NCBI GenBank assembly: GCA_023678885.1
Contig: CM043001.1
Coordinates: forward strand, 9,522,092-9,586,091
Reading direction: 5' to 3'
Length of the DNA stretch: 64,000 nt
Source of the DNA: Pogostemon cablin
Taxonomy: Eukaryota; Streptophyta; Magnoliopsida; Lamiales; Lamiaceae
Below the pieces are notes generated by a model that worked only from the letters and a program-made list of their open reading frames with translations, did not search any database and was not told the origin of the DNA. Numbering within the stretch: position 1 is the stretch's first letter; the number at the start of each line of letters is the position of its first letter. Positions 24,231-35,709 of this stretch are shown here, piece by piece. Made by a program: the position numbers and the translations under genes.

Positions 24231-27200
24231 ATCTCCCACTTATACTAAAAGACTATGCTACCATATCTGCTGCCATACATCTGATTCCCTCTCCCACTAC
24301 TTGACCATTAAAAGCTCTCGCGTTAAGGTCCTTGTAAAAGGATTTACTAGGGTAACATCAGATGTAATCTAGGTGACAACAACCTTTCCCTCAGCATACA
24401 ACTTCTTGTATCAGGTAGTACTAGCTATCAATGTGTTTAATTGTATTATGGGCTCGTGATTCCTTCAAGTTTGCAACTGTACCATTATTATCATAATAAA
24501 TTGTAATATTCTTGGGCAAACTTAGAATCACATCTAAGTCCATTACAAAGTTTCTAGAACTATACAAATACTTTGGCTGCCGCAAGGCTCCAATTTATCA
24601 TCTTTCCATGGTACAGTCCGAGATATATTTCTATATAATCACTCCTCCATATTATGGATCTACTTCTCAAATTAAACACATAACCTTCAGGTGGATTTAC
24701 TACCATCCCCATGATTTGAAAAATCCAAATCTAAGTAACCGTCAAGAAGTAATGAATATGTTCAGTAAGCCTACATATTATTTCCAGTCCTTCTCAGGCA
24801 CTTCAAATATGTCTTACCACAATTTAATATTTTTGTTCCGGGTTACCTTGATACCCACTGATTATACCATTCACAAAATAGATATCCAATCTCGTGCATA
24901 GCATTCCATAGATTAAGCTTCCTTATTGCCGAAGCATAGGGAACCGCCTTTTTCTATTTTATCTTATTTTGTGCCTTAAGACACAAATCCTTAGATAAAG
25001 TCACATGCTAAAATGAGTAAGGATTGTATCATTTTTGAAGCTTGAGATAAGTACAACATCCTATCTTATGATCATTATTACCATGATCGCAAGGATATAT
25101 TTTACTTCTCTTAAGTCCTTCATTTCATATCGCTTTATTAACCATACTTATACGCCCGACAATACTCTTTCATTATTTTCAATGAGCAAGATACTATCTA
25201 CGTATATACAAAAAATACCACCATATTTTCGTCACTCTTTTCAATACACAAAGACCCATCCGAGCATTGATTAAATCCTTATTACTGGATTTCCTAATCA
25301 AAATGAATGTTTCACGATCTTGAAGCTTGCTTTAGTTCATCAACGAACACCTTTAAGCTTACAATCGAAATGCTCTTAGCTCTTTGCAATGAATCATTCT
25401 GGTTGCTCCACATAGATGTTTTCCTCAAGACTTCCAATCAGAAAAATTGTCTTGACATCTATTTGTCTTACCTCATATTTAATATGATCAGCAACAAATA
25501 AAAGAATCCGAATCGTCATAATGTGATAGATCCTCTTTTAATTTCGTAGACCCATACATTCAAAGGCTTTTATACCATTTGATGGTGCTACGAGCTCCAG
25601 AAATCATTGCAACTTACTAAGATTCCGCATTTCGATCTTGTAGTCCTTCATCGTGTTCATGGGCCGATTTCATGTTTACCAGGGACCAAGTCTCGCGACT
25701 CTCCCAAAACATAAATCTTTTAGGTTATCAAACAATCCTCTCACTACGACAAGGCACTACATACAATTGTGTATCATATGTGACATACGACGCAGTTTAC
25801 TTGTGGTATATTCTCTTAGTACAAAAATTGTGTTTCCCTTCTTACACCTTTAGAACAATTTTATACATGGTTTTGTAATTTATTACATAGTCCTTTCCAA
25901 AAATCTAATGTTCGTATTAACAATCATCTTTTGATCTTTTGGACTATTAAATAAACCACTCTTCATTTTTCTTGGATATCCCACAAACATCAATTCGACA
26001 TGTTGTTTTCTAGGGCTTACCCATAAAATGAATTTAGTAATTTCAAATGATTTATCATCTATCTAATCATATCCATAAGAGTCTTATTCCTTCAAGGCAC
26101 CATACCATACAGCTGGGGTTTGCCCGGTGTAGAAAACTTGAGATATAATCTCATCCTCTGATTAATAGCTCCTAATTATCCTAAGAGGTACTCGCCCCTA
26201 CGATTGGATCGCAGTGACTCAATATATTTTTCATGATGCCTCACCGTATCAGCCATGCACTTCTTGAATTAATCATAGTACTCAGGCTTGCAGTACATCA
26301 AATAAATATATCTTGTTTCTAGAATAATCGTGAAATATTCATAACCACCTCTTGACATGATAATTTTAGGATCGCTTAAATCAGAATGAACCCTTTGCAA
26401 TATATATTTTCATGGCTCTATACCCATTTGCCTTGTATAGGCAATTTATCACTTTCACTTCCAAGTAAGACTCACAAGTTTGATAGTTTCCACTTCCAAT
26501 AAACCTAACGGTCCATTGGCTATCAACTTTCGAATCGAACTTAAGTAAAATGATCTAGTCTTAGATGCCAAAGTATGTTTAGTTCATCTCTGAAGGTTCC
26601 TTTCTCTTACTAAAATTAGAAGATGCCTCATTAATTACTAATTATTGCATCCGTGGGATTAACATGATTTAAGAGTATACAAATTGTCACTATCGTACCA
26701 TAACGGATTATAGCTCCATCCTTCATTATAATGACTATGCCATTAAATGAAATAGAGCATCCATCCGTAAATGCATAGAAACCGAAATAAAATTCTTTCT
26801 ATGAAAACGTACGTAAAGTCAATCTCTCTTAATCAAATGTTTATCCATATCATAAGATAATTAAACAAATCCCACTGCAATGACCACTACCATCGTACCT
26901 TTATCCATGTATACAGTAATCTCATCATCACTTAGTTATAATCATTATTGATTCCAGTATTTACACACAACGTGTCAGTAAATGCCATCACTAATCATGC
27001 TTCAACAACTAGTGAATAAAATACTATCCTTGTTCACCTCTTGATGAAATTGGTTTTCCTTTCACCACATGTTTTGTCAGAAGTTTCCCACTATATACAA
27101 CTTATTGTAATCCAGGTGAAACTTACTCAAAACGTTTAGGCAAACTATGAAAAATAAATTGAGCTAGGTTTTCCCTTCAATTTCTATTCCAAGTATTTCC

Positions 27201-28300
27201 AATTCATTCATCAAGTTAACCATGACCTCTTGCCTTTCTAACTCTTTCTCAAGTGTCCGAAGAGTTGCATGAGACCATCATATTTCTATGAACCTCTCAC
27301 CTCTTCACTAGAGAGTTTAAATAGACATCAGAGGATATCCTTAGTGAGAACACATCTTTAATTTATTAAGCAGTAAGAATTAAAATCAAGATTCTTTTCT
27401 AATCAAATAATTATGGACGAGTAAAAATGTTTTCTTTTAGTTAATAATAAGTGAAATAAACTATTCAAAAATTCAAAGAATCAAGTAAATAAATACGATG
27501 ATCAAACTCTTCGAATTTAAATTTTATATTGATTTCCTCAATAAACAATATAAAATAAATTCACCGACATCTCAAGCACAGTGAATTTGCATGCCACGTT
27601 AGTGTGGACGTATACAACCCGAACATTCGCAAGAGACGATTTTATCCATTAATTCCATACGTCATGATTAATCTTATGACTCAATGATTAATAGTCGGTT
27701 GTCCTTTAGCCATGCAATTTAATAGTAGTGACTCCGTTGGGGAGGATACGTATTAAATGCACCTAAGTGTATAACATTATTTGATATTAAGTACGTTACC
27801 CAAGTTTATGTGTCTTACAGTTGGAGAAGTCCACACACCCTCAAATAATTTCCTACAATTATTAATTATTAATTTGTACCAGTGATCCGCAAATAAAACT
27901 CATCCGTTGGGGAGAAAGGCACTATAGCCGACTCATAAGCTTACTTACATCACATTACAAATAATAATTATTTAATGAAATTTATTCCAGTGATCCACAA
28001 ATAAAACTCATCCGTTGGAGAGGAAGGCACTATAACCAACTCATAAGCTTACTTGTATCACTTAATAAATCAACAATGGAGGTCGTGGGATCTATGACCA
28101 ATCCCCCTCTCCCAATTAGTTATTTAACAAGAGAGTTTTTGCATGCATACAATATAAAAGATATAATTATGCAAATAAACATGCTATCATTATGGTAAAT
28201 TAGGCAGTAAATCAAATAGCACACGCAATCTAAATATATAATAATAATTGACAACTAAAAATAATTATAGCAATTATATATAAGGAATAAAAAAATTAAA
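24231..28300 (-). pseudogene. Copia B gag-pol remnant
   Basis: Nucleotide-level similarity to the Copia A interior extends through the RNase H end (24380-24600), RT, integrase and gag regions and into the tandem-repeat untranslated stretch. No frame of useful length survives; typical Copia words are visible only in pieces. Short plus-strand frames here are shadows. Confidence 0.65.
27885..28055. repeat. Tandem ~105-bp repeat in the Copia B untranslated region
   Basis: Two direct copies, each containing CCAGTGATCC(G/A)CAAATAAAA followed by CTCATCCGTTGG and GGCACTATA, start near 27880 and 27986. They are equivalent to the pair in Copia A near 12.0-12.2 kb. Confidence 0.75.
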
Positions 28301-28332
28301 AATTAGTTTTACTTAGTCAACACTCCAAACAA

Positions 28333-29933
28333 TTAAGGAAGTGACTTGCACAAGAAGAAGGAAGAGCTTGTGTCCCAAGCCAACCACCACATGGTCCTAC
28401 AGCTCTCTGCATGGTCTCTGGCCTCCGGTTCGACCTGGGTTCGACCAGTAGGTGTGGTCGAACCATGAGTGACGTGGTCGAACCGATGATGATCTGAAAC
28501 AGAGTGTTTCACTTGATGCGGTTCGACCAGGGTTCGACTTGGTATCCAGGTCGAACCAATAAGGATGTGGTCGAACCGGTCTTCTGGAAGATTTTTGGTT
28601 GCTGGTTCGACCTGGGTTCGACCTGATAGACTGGTCGAACCGATAGAATCATGGTCGAACCGAGAATTTGTGAAAACAGAGTGCTCCAGATGGGGTGGTT
28701 CGACCTGGGTTCGACCAGATAGCCTGGTCGAATCAATGCCCCCCAGGTCGAACCGAGTGCCTGCTGCTCTTGGAACACTTTCTGAAGCCCAGTTCGACCT
28801 TCCCTTCTCGGTTCGACCTGTATGGTTGGTCGAACCGAAGTCAAACTGGCTCCTCGTCATGTCTGATTTTGCTTCCGGCATCATTGGTCCCTCGTACTGT
28901 GTTCCCGACCTTAAAGTGATGGCTTTATCTTCCAATTTTTGTGTCAATTGATTCACGTTCGTGGTCATCTGCCCCATAATCAAAGTAAGCTCCTTCATCT
29001 GCTTAGATAAATCTGCATGATCAACATTCATTCTAGCTTCGATGTGGTCAGCATCGTTCTCAGCCATGTATCGATTGAAGGTATCTTCAACACTCTTCAC
29101 TTCATGCTGCTTCATACTAGGCCCCCTTAGTGTTAACTCTGTAATCTGCCTCTGCTGGGACTCTAGTAGCTTGTTGATGTTAGCTAGACTAGAGACGATC
29201 TCATCATCCCTATTCGGCTTCACTTGATATTCAACCTGCGCCATCTTGCCAAGTACATATGATCCTCTATCTCTCTCTATTGGCCAGTCACGTGAATTCA
29301 TAGAGATGTCTTCAAATAAATTTTCTGCTTCAAGTGATGTCTTTGATAACAGCGCTCCTCCTGATGATGCATCAATAAAAACACGCGACTCACAATCCAA
29401 TCCATAGTAGAAGATGCTTATGTATTCAGCCTTAGACATTCCATGCTGTGGACACCTCCTGAGCATGTCTTTAAACCTATCCCACGCCTCATCAAATTTC
29501 TCACCCTGATTCATAACAAATCGGTGATCTCTTGCCTCATTCTTAAGATCCTTGAGGGTGGCATGTATCTCTCCAAGAACTTCTGCTGCAGTTGGTCCCA
29601 TGTAGTGCAATCTGTGGCATCAAGAGTCTCATACCAAGCTTCCGCCTTATTAATCAAAGAGAACTTGAATAAGGCGATCCGCCTAGCATTATCATTAGCT
29701 CCAGCTCCCTTCTGAGTGTTTGCAAAACCAAGAAATTTTCGGAGATGCTGATATGGATCTTCAAAACAACCTCCAGAAAAGGAATTCTTCTCTACCATGT
29801 TAATAAGAGCGGGATTTATCTCAAAATCATCATCTTCCTCCCTTGCCCCTATCAACCCCATGTTGACATTCCCAAAGTTAGTGAAAATTTCACGTATGGC
29901 AACATTATCCGGATTCTGTCTTGTTCCGGCCAT
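28333..29933 (-). pseudogene. Gypsy gag with a C-terminal repeat domain, one frameshift
   Basis: The first frame starts at MAGTRQNPDN (29933) and contains the Retrotrans_gag core: FEDPYQHLRKFLGFANTQ, then RIALFKFSLINKAEAWYETL and WDQLQQKFLERYMPPSR. The second frame (29610 down) continues NEARDHRFVMNQGEKFDEAW and DRFKDMLRRCPQHGMS, so one frameshift lies near 29545. A helical region follows. From about residue 280 of the second frame come four ~30-residue repeats of the form FDxxxxGSTxxxGRTQVEP, encoded by the palindromic ggttcgacc DNA array. The protein ends at 28333 with no zinc knuckle. This is typical of the Athila/Tat-like gag family up to the repeats, which I do not know from that family. 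Confidence 0.8.
28427..28840. repeat. Palindromic ggttcgacc/ggtcgaacc array (gag copy)
   Basis: Sixteen exact copies of the 9-mer (either orientation) plus a few one-base variants occur in about 410 bp. They fall into groups of two ggttcgacc followed by two ggtcgaacc, with groups starting near 28427, 28519, 28604, 28697 and 28791, a period of about 85-95 bp. The second pair is the inverse complement of the first, so each group can fold into stems. Confidence 0.9.
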
Positions 29934-30097
29934 GTTTAGATCAATGTGTTATTCCTTCTTTTCCTTCCTCTCCTTTTACAAGCGCACAAGTAACTCGGAA
30001 AAATTCAAGGTTAGATAGAAATAAATAATCACAAATAAAAGAAAAAGAAAAAAAAATCTTAATCAACTAGAAATAATAAAATCAATAATAACAGCCG

Positions 30098-30115
30098 TCC
30101 CCGGCAACGACGCCA
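30098..30115 (-). promoter_or_regulatory. Gypsy primer-binding site
   Basis: TGGCGTCGTTGCCGGGGA on the minus strand, directly inside the LTR end TGATGAGCA; a standard position and sequence for plant Gypsy elements. Confidence 0.85.
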
Positions 30116-30121
30116 AGAACT

Positions 30122-32084
30122 TGATGAGCATTTTCTCAACACACAATTAATCCCCAAGTATGAAGGATATCAATTGTAGTCTCGAAAGGTGACCAAGTGA
30201 ATATCGAACCCAAGGGACGGCGTATTATTAATTTAATTATTATCTAAATTAATTAAGACAAGGCAATAAGATTTGATGGATTTAATTAACAACTACTAAA
30301 CAAATAATTAAAATAACAAATAAAATAAAGTACCACTCCAAGAATACGAAAGTGGATCAAGTAGGAGAATAGGTAGCTCTAGGATAATCCAATTTTACTC
30401 ATTAACTTCCCTTCCATGTGTCAATGTCCGACTCTGCCTTGTGGAATATGGACGCATCACTAAACCATGCATATCTACTCTATAGACACAAGTAAACATG
30501 CGTGTAACACGTGTGAATAATCTCGGAGCAAGAGATATAATTTCACTCCCCTTTCTAGGTACTATCAGTATCAATTATTTCCCCCTAGGATTGGTACTCT
30601 AACCCAATATGATCTCCCTTTATAGGTACTATAAAATTATCCTCTCTATCCTACTTATTAACCCGAATTCAATTCAATTAATAAGTATTCATATAAGATA
30701 GTTCTAATAAGACTTCGGAATCCCTTCATTTAGAATTATAACTTAAAACCCTGCTCAACAGTGAACGCACTCAACCAATAATCATGTTATGTATTCAGAC
30801 TCTACACAACGATTATTGATGCACAAAACGACTATGAGTATGGATTAAAAAGGCACAATCTTATATAAAATAAACCACAAGTAGTGTTGTACGGAATATA
30901 CACATAGAAGATCAATTAATTCATAAAACCATCAAAACTCCTAGATCTACCAAAAAGGCTCTAGCCAATGGTGTTGTAGGAAACACACATGGGTGTTGGA
31001 TAGATCTTACCCGGATGTCCGGAAAATACAAGATAAATTAGGAAACGAATAAACACTAGATGTGGCGTCATCGCGTCCTTCTCGCTCTTGAATTCTCCTC
31101 TTAGTTCTCCCCTTGATTCCACAAACGAATCTTCAAAGAAATGGATGGATGGAGAAAAGGATGATGGTTGGGGGGTGATCCCCCCTTGTGGGGTGTTGAA
31201 TGTTGTGGCCTCTCTTCTCCTCTCTTGTATTGTGTTGTGTTCCTCCTTTTTTTGGAGCTGTATAGACCTCCTTTTATACTTGTAATCACGTCTCCTAGGC
31301 TTGGAATGGGCTTTTCAAGTAATCACACGCGTTTAGGCCTCGAAAATACGGATTTGGTAAGTTCCCGAAGTGCGGTTCGACCTCCCAAACAGGTCGAACC
31401 AACCCCTACAGGTCGAACCATGGTCGAACCACCCTTCTGGACGTCCCAGGTGCATGGTTCGACCAGTCAACAGGTCGAACCAGCATGTCGTGGTCGAACC
31501 AGCATTTTTTCCGTTGGATTCGACCTCGGTTCGACCTCAAGAAGGTCGAACCGAATTGCGCAGTCTCTCCGTTTCGCGTATAACTTTCACATCCGACCTC
31601 CGAATTGAGTGATTTTTGCGCTCACGCGATCCTCCCTTTCTTGGATTTCTATCTATATAAATAAATCAAAAAAACTCCAAGAATTGAATATGTAACAGGC
31701 CATGGAATGTAGCACTGCAATTCTGTTTGGCACAGCTCGCGCGGCATCACCACTTTGCTCATAACTTCCTCGTTCGGACTTCAATGATGGTGTTCTTTAC
31801 GCCAAAATGACTCTCTCTTCAGTGGCTTTCCAACCATATATCACACCAACAGTTTCGAGCTCCACAACAATACAGAATAATTATGAAAGTTGGATGTGCA
31901 TTTTCAGCATTCTTGCACAAATTGCACCTTTTCTCCAACTTTGCACTTTTCACCCTTTTTCCACCTAAAACACAACAAAACACCTCAAGTGTACCTGATT
32001 CTCACATATATCGAATATAAGACACTTGTGTTCATATAAGACTATAATATCAATCAAAAAGATGTTAAATTGGATATTAAAACA
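30122..32084 (-). repeat. Probable Gypsy 5-prime LTR
   Basis: Inner boundary TGATGAGC at 30122 is set by the PBS. The outer boundary (ending TATTAAAACA at 32084) is a guess from the TG/CA rule, as no second LTR is available. It contains a second ggttcgacc array (31374-31552) and two copies of the CATAACT...CCAAAATGA module shared with the Copia LTRs (about 31577-31660 and 31757-31880). Reading frames at 31088-31612 are not considered genes. Confidence 0.6.
31374..31552. repeat. Palindromic ggttcgacc/ggtcgaacc array (LTR copy)
   Basis: Nine exact 9-mers plus one variant (gattcgacc) in about 180 bp, in mixed orientation and spacing less regular than in the gag copy. Confidence 0.9.
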
Positions 32085-33318
32085 CGCTTATTTTCACTCT
32101 CATATGTGCTCTTCGCCGGTACTCCATTGCCACAGCCACCGGTAGATTGCATTTCGCCGGTGTCCCAAAGACCAGCTGAGTTCTCGCCGGTGATTCTCCA
32201 TTCAATAGTTGCCAACTGCCACCGTCAGCAACCAGAACCACCAGGTACACCAACCTTTCGCCGTCGCTGCAGTTCAATTCTACAACTGCTCGCCGAAGAC
32301 ACACTGGAAAGTTTAGCCTCCCGTCGTGTAGCTTTGCTCCCAGCCACCAAAAATTACAACCACTGCCCAGTAGATTTCCAGCGTTCAACAGCCCTCCCAT
32401 CATCGGGCAATTACAACTGCCGCAACTACAGAACTCGTCGGGAAGATCCAAGAGCTGGTCGGACTGATATACAGTCTGCTACCCAGCCTCGCCGGCTTGC
32501 CCAGACTACTCTGGATTCGGTCCCGATTGGAAGCTTGGCCATCAAAATGCGGCGACCCTCATCTACAGACCTGATGAGAAACCAGGAAGACCCACTTCAG
32601 TCCAGTGTAGCCCCACTTTAAATCTGCAAACTCGATCGGAACATGGAGCAGACCCGCACGAAAACTGCCAGGCCCGATCGAAACTGTCGCCATGCCGCGT
32701 CGCTCACATTGCCTGCTCTGATGATCATGCCTACAGCCCGGTGGGATCATGCTCATCACTCGACGAACAGCCCTGTCCCATCACTGTCATCACTTTCCAT
32801 CGATGCCCAGCCACCAGTGTGAACACTTTCACCAGCGCAGTCAACAACTTTCATGTGAAATGTCACCGTCATCCTCGCGCTGCCGTGATTAAATAACCGC
32901 CGATAGCCAACCATTTTAACCCTTTCGTAGGTGTCAGCGTTCCACCAGCGTATCAACGAACACAACCAACAAGGTCGATCGTTCACCAGCCAAACCATTA
33001 TCGCCCTGCATCCGACGCCCACCATGCTGCCCCCGATCATCCATCAGTGAACAATCCCCTCACAGTCGCCATGATGCCGCATGTGGTCGTGTGTGTGGTG
33101 ACATGTAATTAGGGTTTCTTATGAACCAACAAATGAACAGGCTTTCATCCTGATACACTAACTAATTCTGATAATACATACAAGGCTTTCACATTGGAAT
33201 TTCCATGAATTAATTCATTAAAACCAAAAACCTAATTATCTCATGTGATTTTATTCCAAATAAAAACACATAATCAATCAAACCTTAGCCCAACGTGTTA
33301 CGTTTAGCCATAGAACCT
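32085..33318 (-). other. Copia B leader, GC-rich, apparently non-coding
   Basis: Lies between the Gypsy piece and the PBS of Copia B. It is GC-rich with frequent CCA/GCC words and has open frames on both strands (longest 183 codons at 32070-32621, plus strand), none with a recognisable motif. Confidence 0.5.
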
Positions 33319-33334
33319 ATGCTCTGATACCAAT
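33319..33334 (-). promoter_or_regulatory. Copia B primer-binding site (Met-tRNA type)
   Basis: Minus strand reads ATTGGTATCAGAGCAT next to the 5-prime LTR. Confidence 0.88.
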
Positions 33335-34697
33335 TGTTGGCGTTTGGATCTTTTGATTAACGTGAATCGTTAGGGTTCCATGCAATTCTACAGCAGCGGA
33401 AGCATAAGTGTAGAATCGAATTACCTTTCATCAGGGTTGATGTAAAGGTTGAATTCTCGCTGATAGCCTGTGCAGCCTCACGGTTTTGGGCATAACTCTC
33501 TCATCCGATATCGGAATCGAGTGATCTATCAAAATGATCCAATGTTCAGTGGCTTTCGAACGGTATATCACACGTATAGTTTTGACTTCCACATGATTTT
33601 AGAAAAATCAGTGAAGTTGATGGATAGAAACACCAAACGACCTTCCGATCTTCTGTTGTATTCCTAAGCCACGTCTTAACGTTGGTGTGGGAAACGATCT
33701 ATAAGACGAACTCAGTCTACAACCCTAATCTACCTTTCACGTGTGTTATGCGTGTGATTCAGATTCTGGATTGATGAGATTGGCTATTATATAGGCTACA
33801 ACATGGACCAAGAGGAGAAATTAGGGTTTGGGCATCCCATTGGGCTTAAGCATCCAAGTTTAGCCCAAAACTTATACTTAAATCCAATAATAATAAATCA
33901 TTCCACTAAAGAAATATTATTGCACTACCAACCTAATCCCAAATTACGTTTAAGGGCTCCTTATTATGAGCCCTTTAGTCTCGTCATGTTTAAGATTCAA
34001 TGCCCATTAATTAATTAAGTTACTGACAACTCTATTAATTAATATATTTACCGAGAGTAGTACCACTCAACCTTATTATCATGCCGGAATAAATTCACCT
34101 GCAGGGTTTACATGATAATCCTTATGAGCTCCTCAAGGGGACATCATCAACTAATTCCGTTAGGACACGGATTTCTTCTACAATCAACAGCACACCATAG
34201 AGACAGCACCATTTCCTAACTCACCGAGCATATTGATTTAACTATTAAATCTCACCCATTGATGAATTAAAAAATAAATACTGGCTTACGTGTCGAAGTT
34301 ATTATATAGGGATTAAGAGTACGAACATCTATAATAATAGAGATCAAGTTCTATTATATTGTCATTATAAACCGAACGATCTCAACAGCGGTCCTGCTCA
34401 ATAAACAAGTGAATTAGTGAAATTTTATAGTCAAGACAGACTAATACCAAATCACACTACAACCATACCGATAGATAGTCCCCGTTTATCTCGATTGTAA
34501 ATATCTGTTTATACTTTATAAGAAGTCGATAACATGATCTTCCGTGTGATGTCGCACACCACATTATCTATAGTGTAAAGTAAATGGACTTTTGCAATAA
34601 CATTATTGCAAACATTTGATCACATGATTCTCATTTCAAATAAATTATTAAAACATTGTTCATATAAAAAGCTAGACTTTCAGTATACAATCCAACA
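33335..34697 (-). repeat. Copia B 5-prime LTR
   Basis: 1,363 bp, TGTTGGCG...CCAACA, partner of 22858-24230 and alignable with the solo LTR at 704-2084. Confidence 0.92.
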
Positions 34698-34735
34698 CTT
34701 CCTTTGATCTCCATTTTTTCACAGACGGCGCCAAT

Positions 34736-34968
34736 TATTGTGAATCGATTAAAGAAAAGAAAAGAAAACATAGAACACACAGGATTACAGTGGTTCGGCA
34801 AAATGGCCCGCATCCACTCTTAAAGGAAAATAAGATCTTATTGATTAGTGTTACAACGATGAAGAATAAATTTGACTTACATATATACCCAATATGTAAT
34901 ATTATATATATGTAAGTCAAGTTTATTTTTCAGCGTTGTAACCCTAATCAATAAGATTTTATTCTCCT
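34736..34968. repeat. Copia C LTR start joined to an inverted LTR copy
   Basis: 34736-34903 is the first part of the Copia C LTR. From about 34905 the sequence reverses (ATGTAAGTCAAGTTTATTTT, GTTGTAACCCTAATCAATAA), which is the inverse complement of the same LTR segment, forming a large imperfect palindrome centred near 34904. The inverted copy is cut at 34968 by the CACTA element and resumes at 40562. Confidence 0.75.
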
Positions 34969-34979
34969 CACTACAATAA

Positions 34980-35330
34980 AAAACCCTTAATAGGACACTT
35001 GTAAGTGTCTTATTAAGGGGTATAATGAGACTTTTCAAGGTTTTAAATGAATAAGACACTTATCTTAAATGTCCTTTTTCGTCGAGTCACAATATGTAAA
35101 AGTGTCTTATTACATGATAATTAAAATATTTTAAAGTGTCTTTTTTATTTGAGTCACAATAGGTAAAAGTGTCTCATTACATAATAATTAAAACACTTTA
35201 AAGTGTTATTTTTGCTCTAGTCACAATAGGTAAAAGTATCTCATTATATAATAATTAAAACACTTTAAAGTGTCCTAATATCCTATGATTTTATAGGACA
35301 CTTCATAAGTGTACCTATTAATTAGCAAGT
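34980..35330. repeat. CACTA left subterminal repeats
   Basis: At least four direct copies of a ~70-bp unit containing AGTGTCT(C/T)ATTACAT, ATAATTAAAACACTTTAAAG and GAGTCACAATAGGTAAAAG. Inverse-oriented TAGGACACTT words occur at the right end. Confidence 0.8.
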
Positions 35331-35709
35331 CAATTTTTATTTTGTATTTTTTAAAAGAGATTTTCTTAAAAAGAAATTATGATTAAAATATAATTATAAT
35401 TAAATATCATACAAAGAGTCAAAGAGAAAAACGGGAAAAAAAATAAAGAAAACTGTAATTATGAATTATGATTGCATCTTCATCAACTTACACAATCTTC
35501 TTACATTGGAATATCTCATAAACTATAGATATCTCCTAAATGCACTTCTTGAAAAACTGATCTTGAGAAGAATAAGTTACTTTTTGAAGTTCTTGAAAGC
35601 AGCAGGATCACCAAGTTTGCTGCTCATATGCAAAATGAAGGCATCTATCAACCAATGTGAATAGATTCGTCTCAAGGAAAGTGATGTCAAAATCTACGTC
35701 CAAAGAAAA

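Larger units (their letters stand above)
28325..32084 (-). mobile_element. Gypsy 5-prime half (LTR-PBS-gag) inside Copia B
   Basis: Minus-strand order is: probable 5-prime LTR (30122 to about 32084), PBS at 30098-30115, gag (29933 down to 28333), then an abrupt end where Copia-like sequence resumes. The PBS reads TGGCGTCGTTGCCGGGGA, a common plant Ty3/Gypsy type. No protease, RT, integrase or 3-prime LTR follows, and I could not find a TSD. It is either a truncated nested insertion or a piece incorporated into Copia B by recombination. Confidence 0.7.
22858..34697 (-). mobile_element. Copia retrotransposon B, complete with 5-bp TSD
   Basis: LTRs at 22858-24230 and 33335-34697 enclose 9.1 kb, with TSD cttcc at 22853-22857 and 34698-34702. 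A PBS (ATTGGTATCAGAGCAT on the minus strand) adjoins the right LTR and a polypurine tract adjoins the left LTR. The LTRs differ much more than those of Copia A (roughly a tenth of positions by eye), so B is older. Its interior is homologous to Copia A from 24231 to about 28300, then contains a 3.8-kb Gypsy segment (about 28325-32084), then a GC-rich leader. It inserted about 25 bp upstream of the gag start of Copia C. Confidence 0.93.
20990..34903 (-). mobile_element. Copia C remnant (gag-protease only), split by Copia B
   Basis: The 3-prime LTR is 20990-21364. The coding part (21376-22833) runs into the left end of Copia B at 22858. Beyond Copia B the element resumes at 34698 with a short leader and a PBS-like GGCGCCAAT at 34727-34735, then the start of its 5-prime LTR (34736 to about 34903). 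Joining the two sides across the cttcc TSD gives a continuous leader-to-gag order. Integrase, RT and RNase H are absent, so this is an internally deleted copy. The primer tRNA is not the Met type. Confidence 0.75.

Noticed and set aside
28427..28840. Regularly spaced short repeats as a possible CRISPR array
   Set aside because: Repeats are 9 bp, alternate in orientation, lie in a plant retrotransposon gag frame, and the 'spacers' are themselves similar.
28427..31552. ggttcgacc motifs as Pol III B boxes / tRNA-derived genes
   Set aside because: The B box consensus needs two further C residues (GGTTCGAnnCC); here the next bases are CTG, CAG or similar, and no A box or cloverleaf is seen.
32070..32621. 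183-codon open frame on the plus strand
   Set aside because: It lies in the GC-rich Copia B leader, opposite in strand to the element, has no recognisable domain, and an overlapping 124-codon frame exists on the other strand. GC-rich DNA gives such frames by chance.
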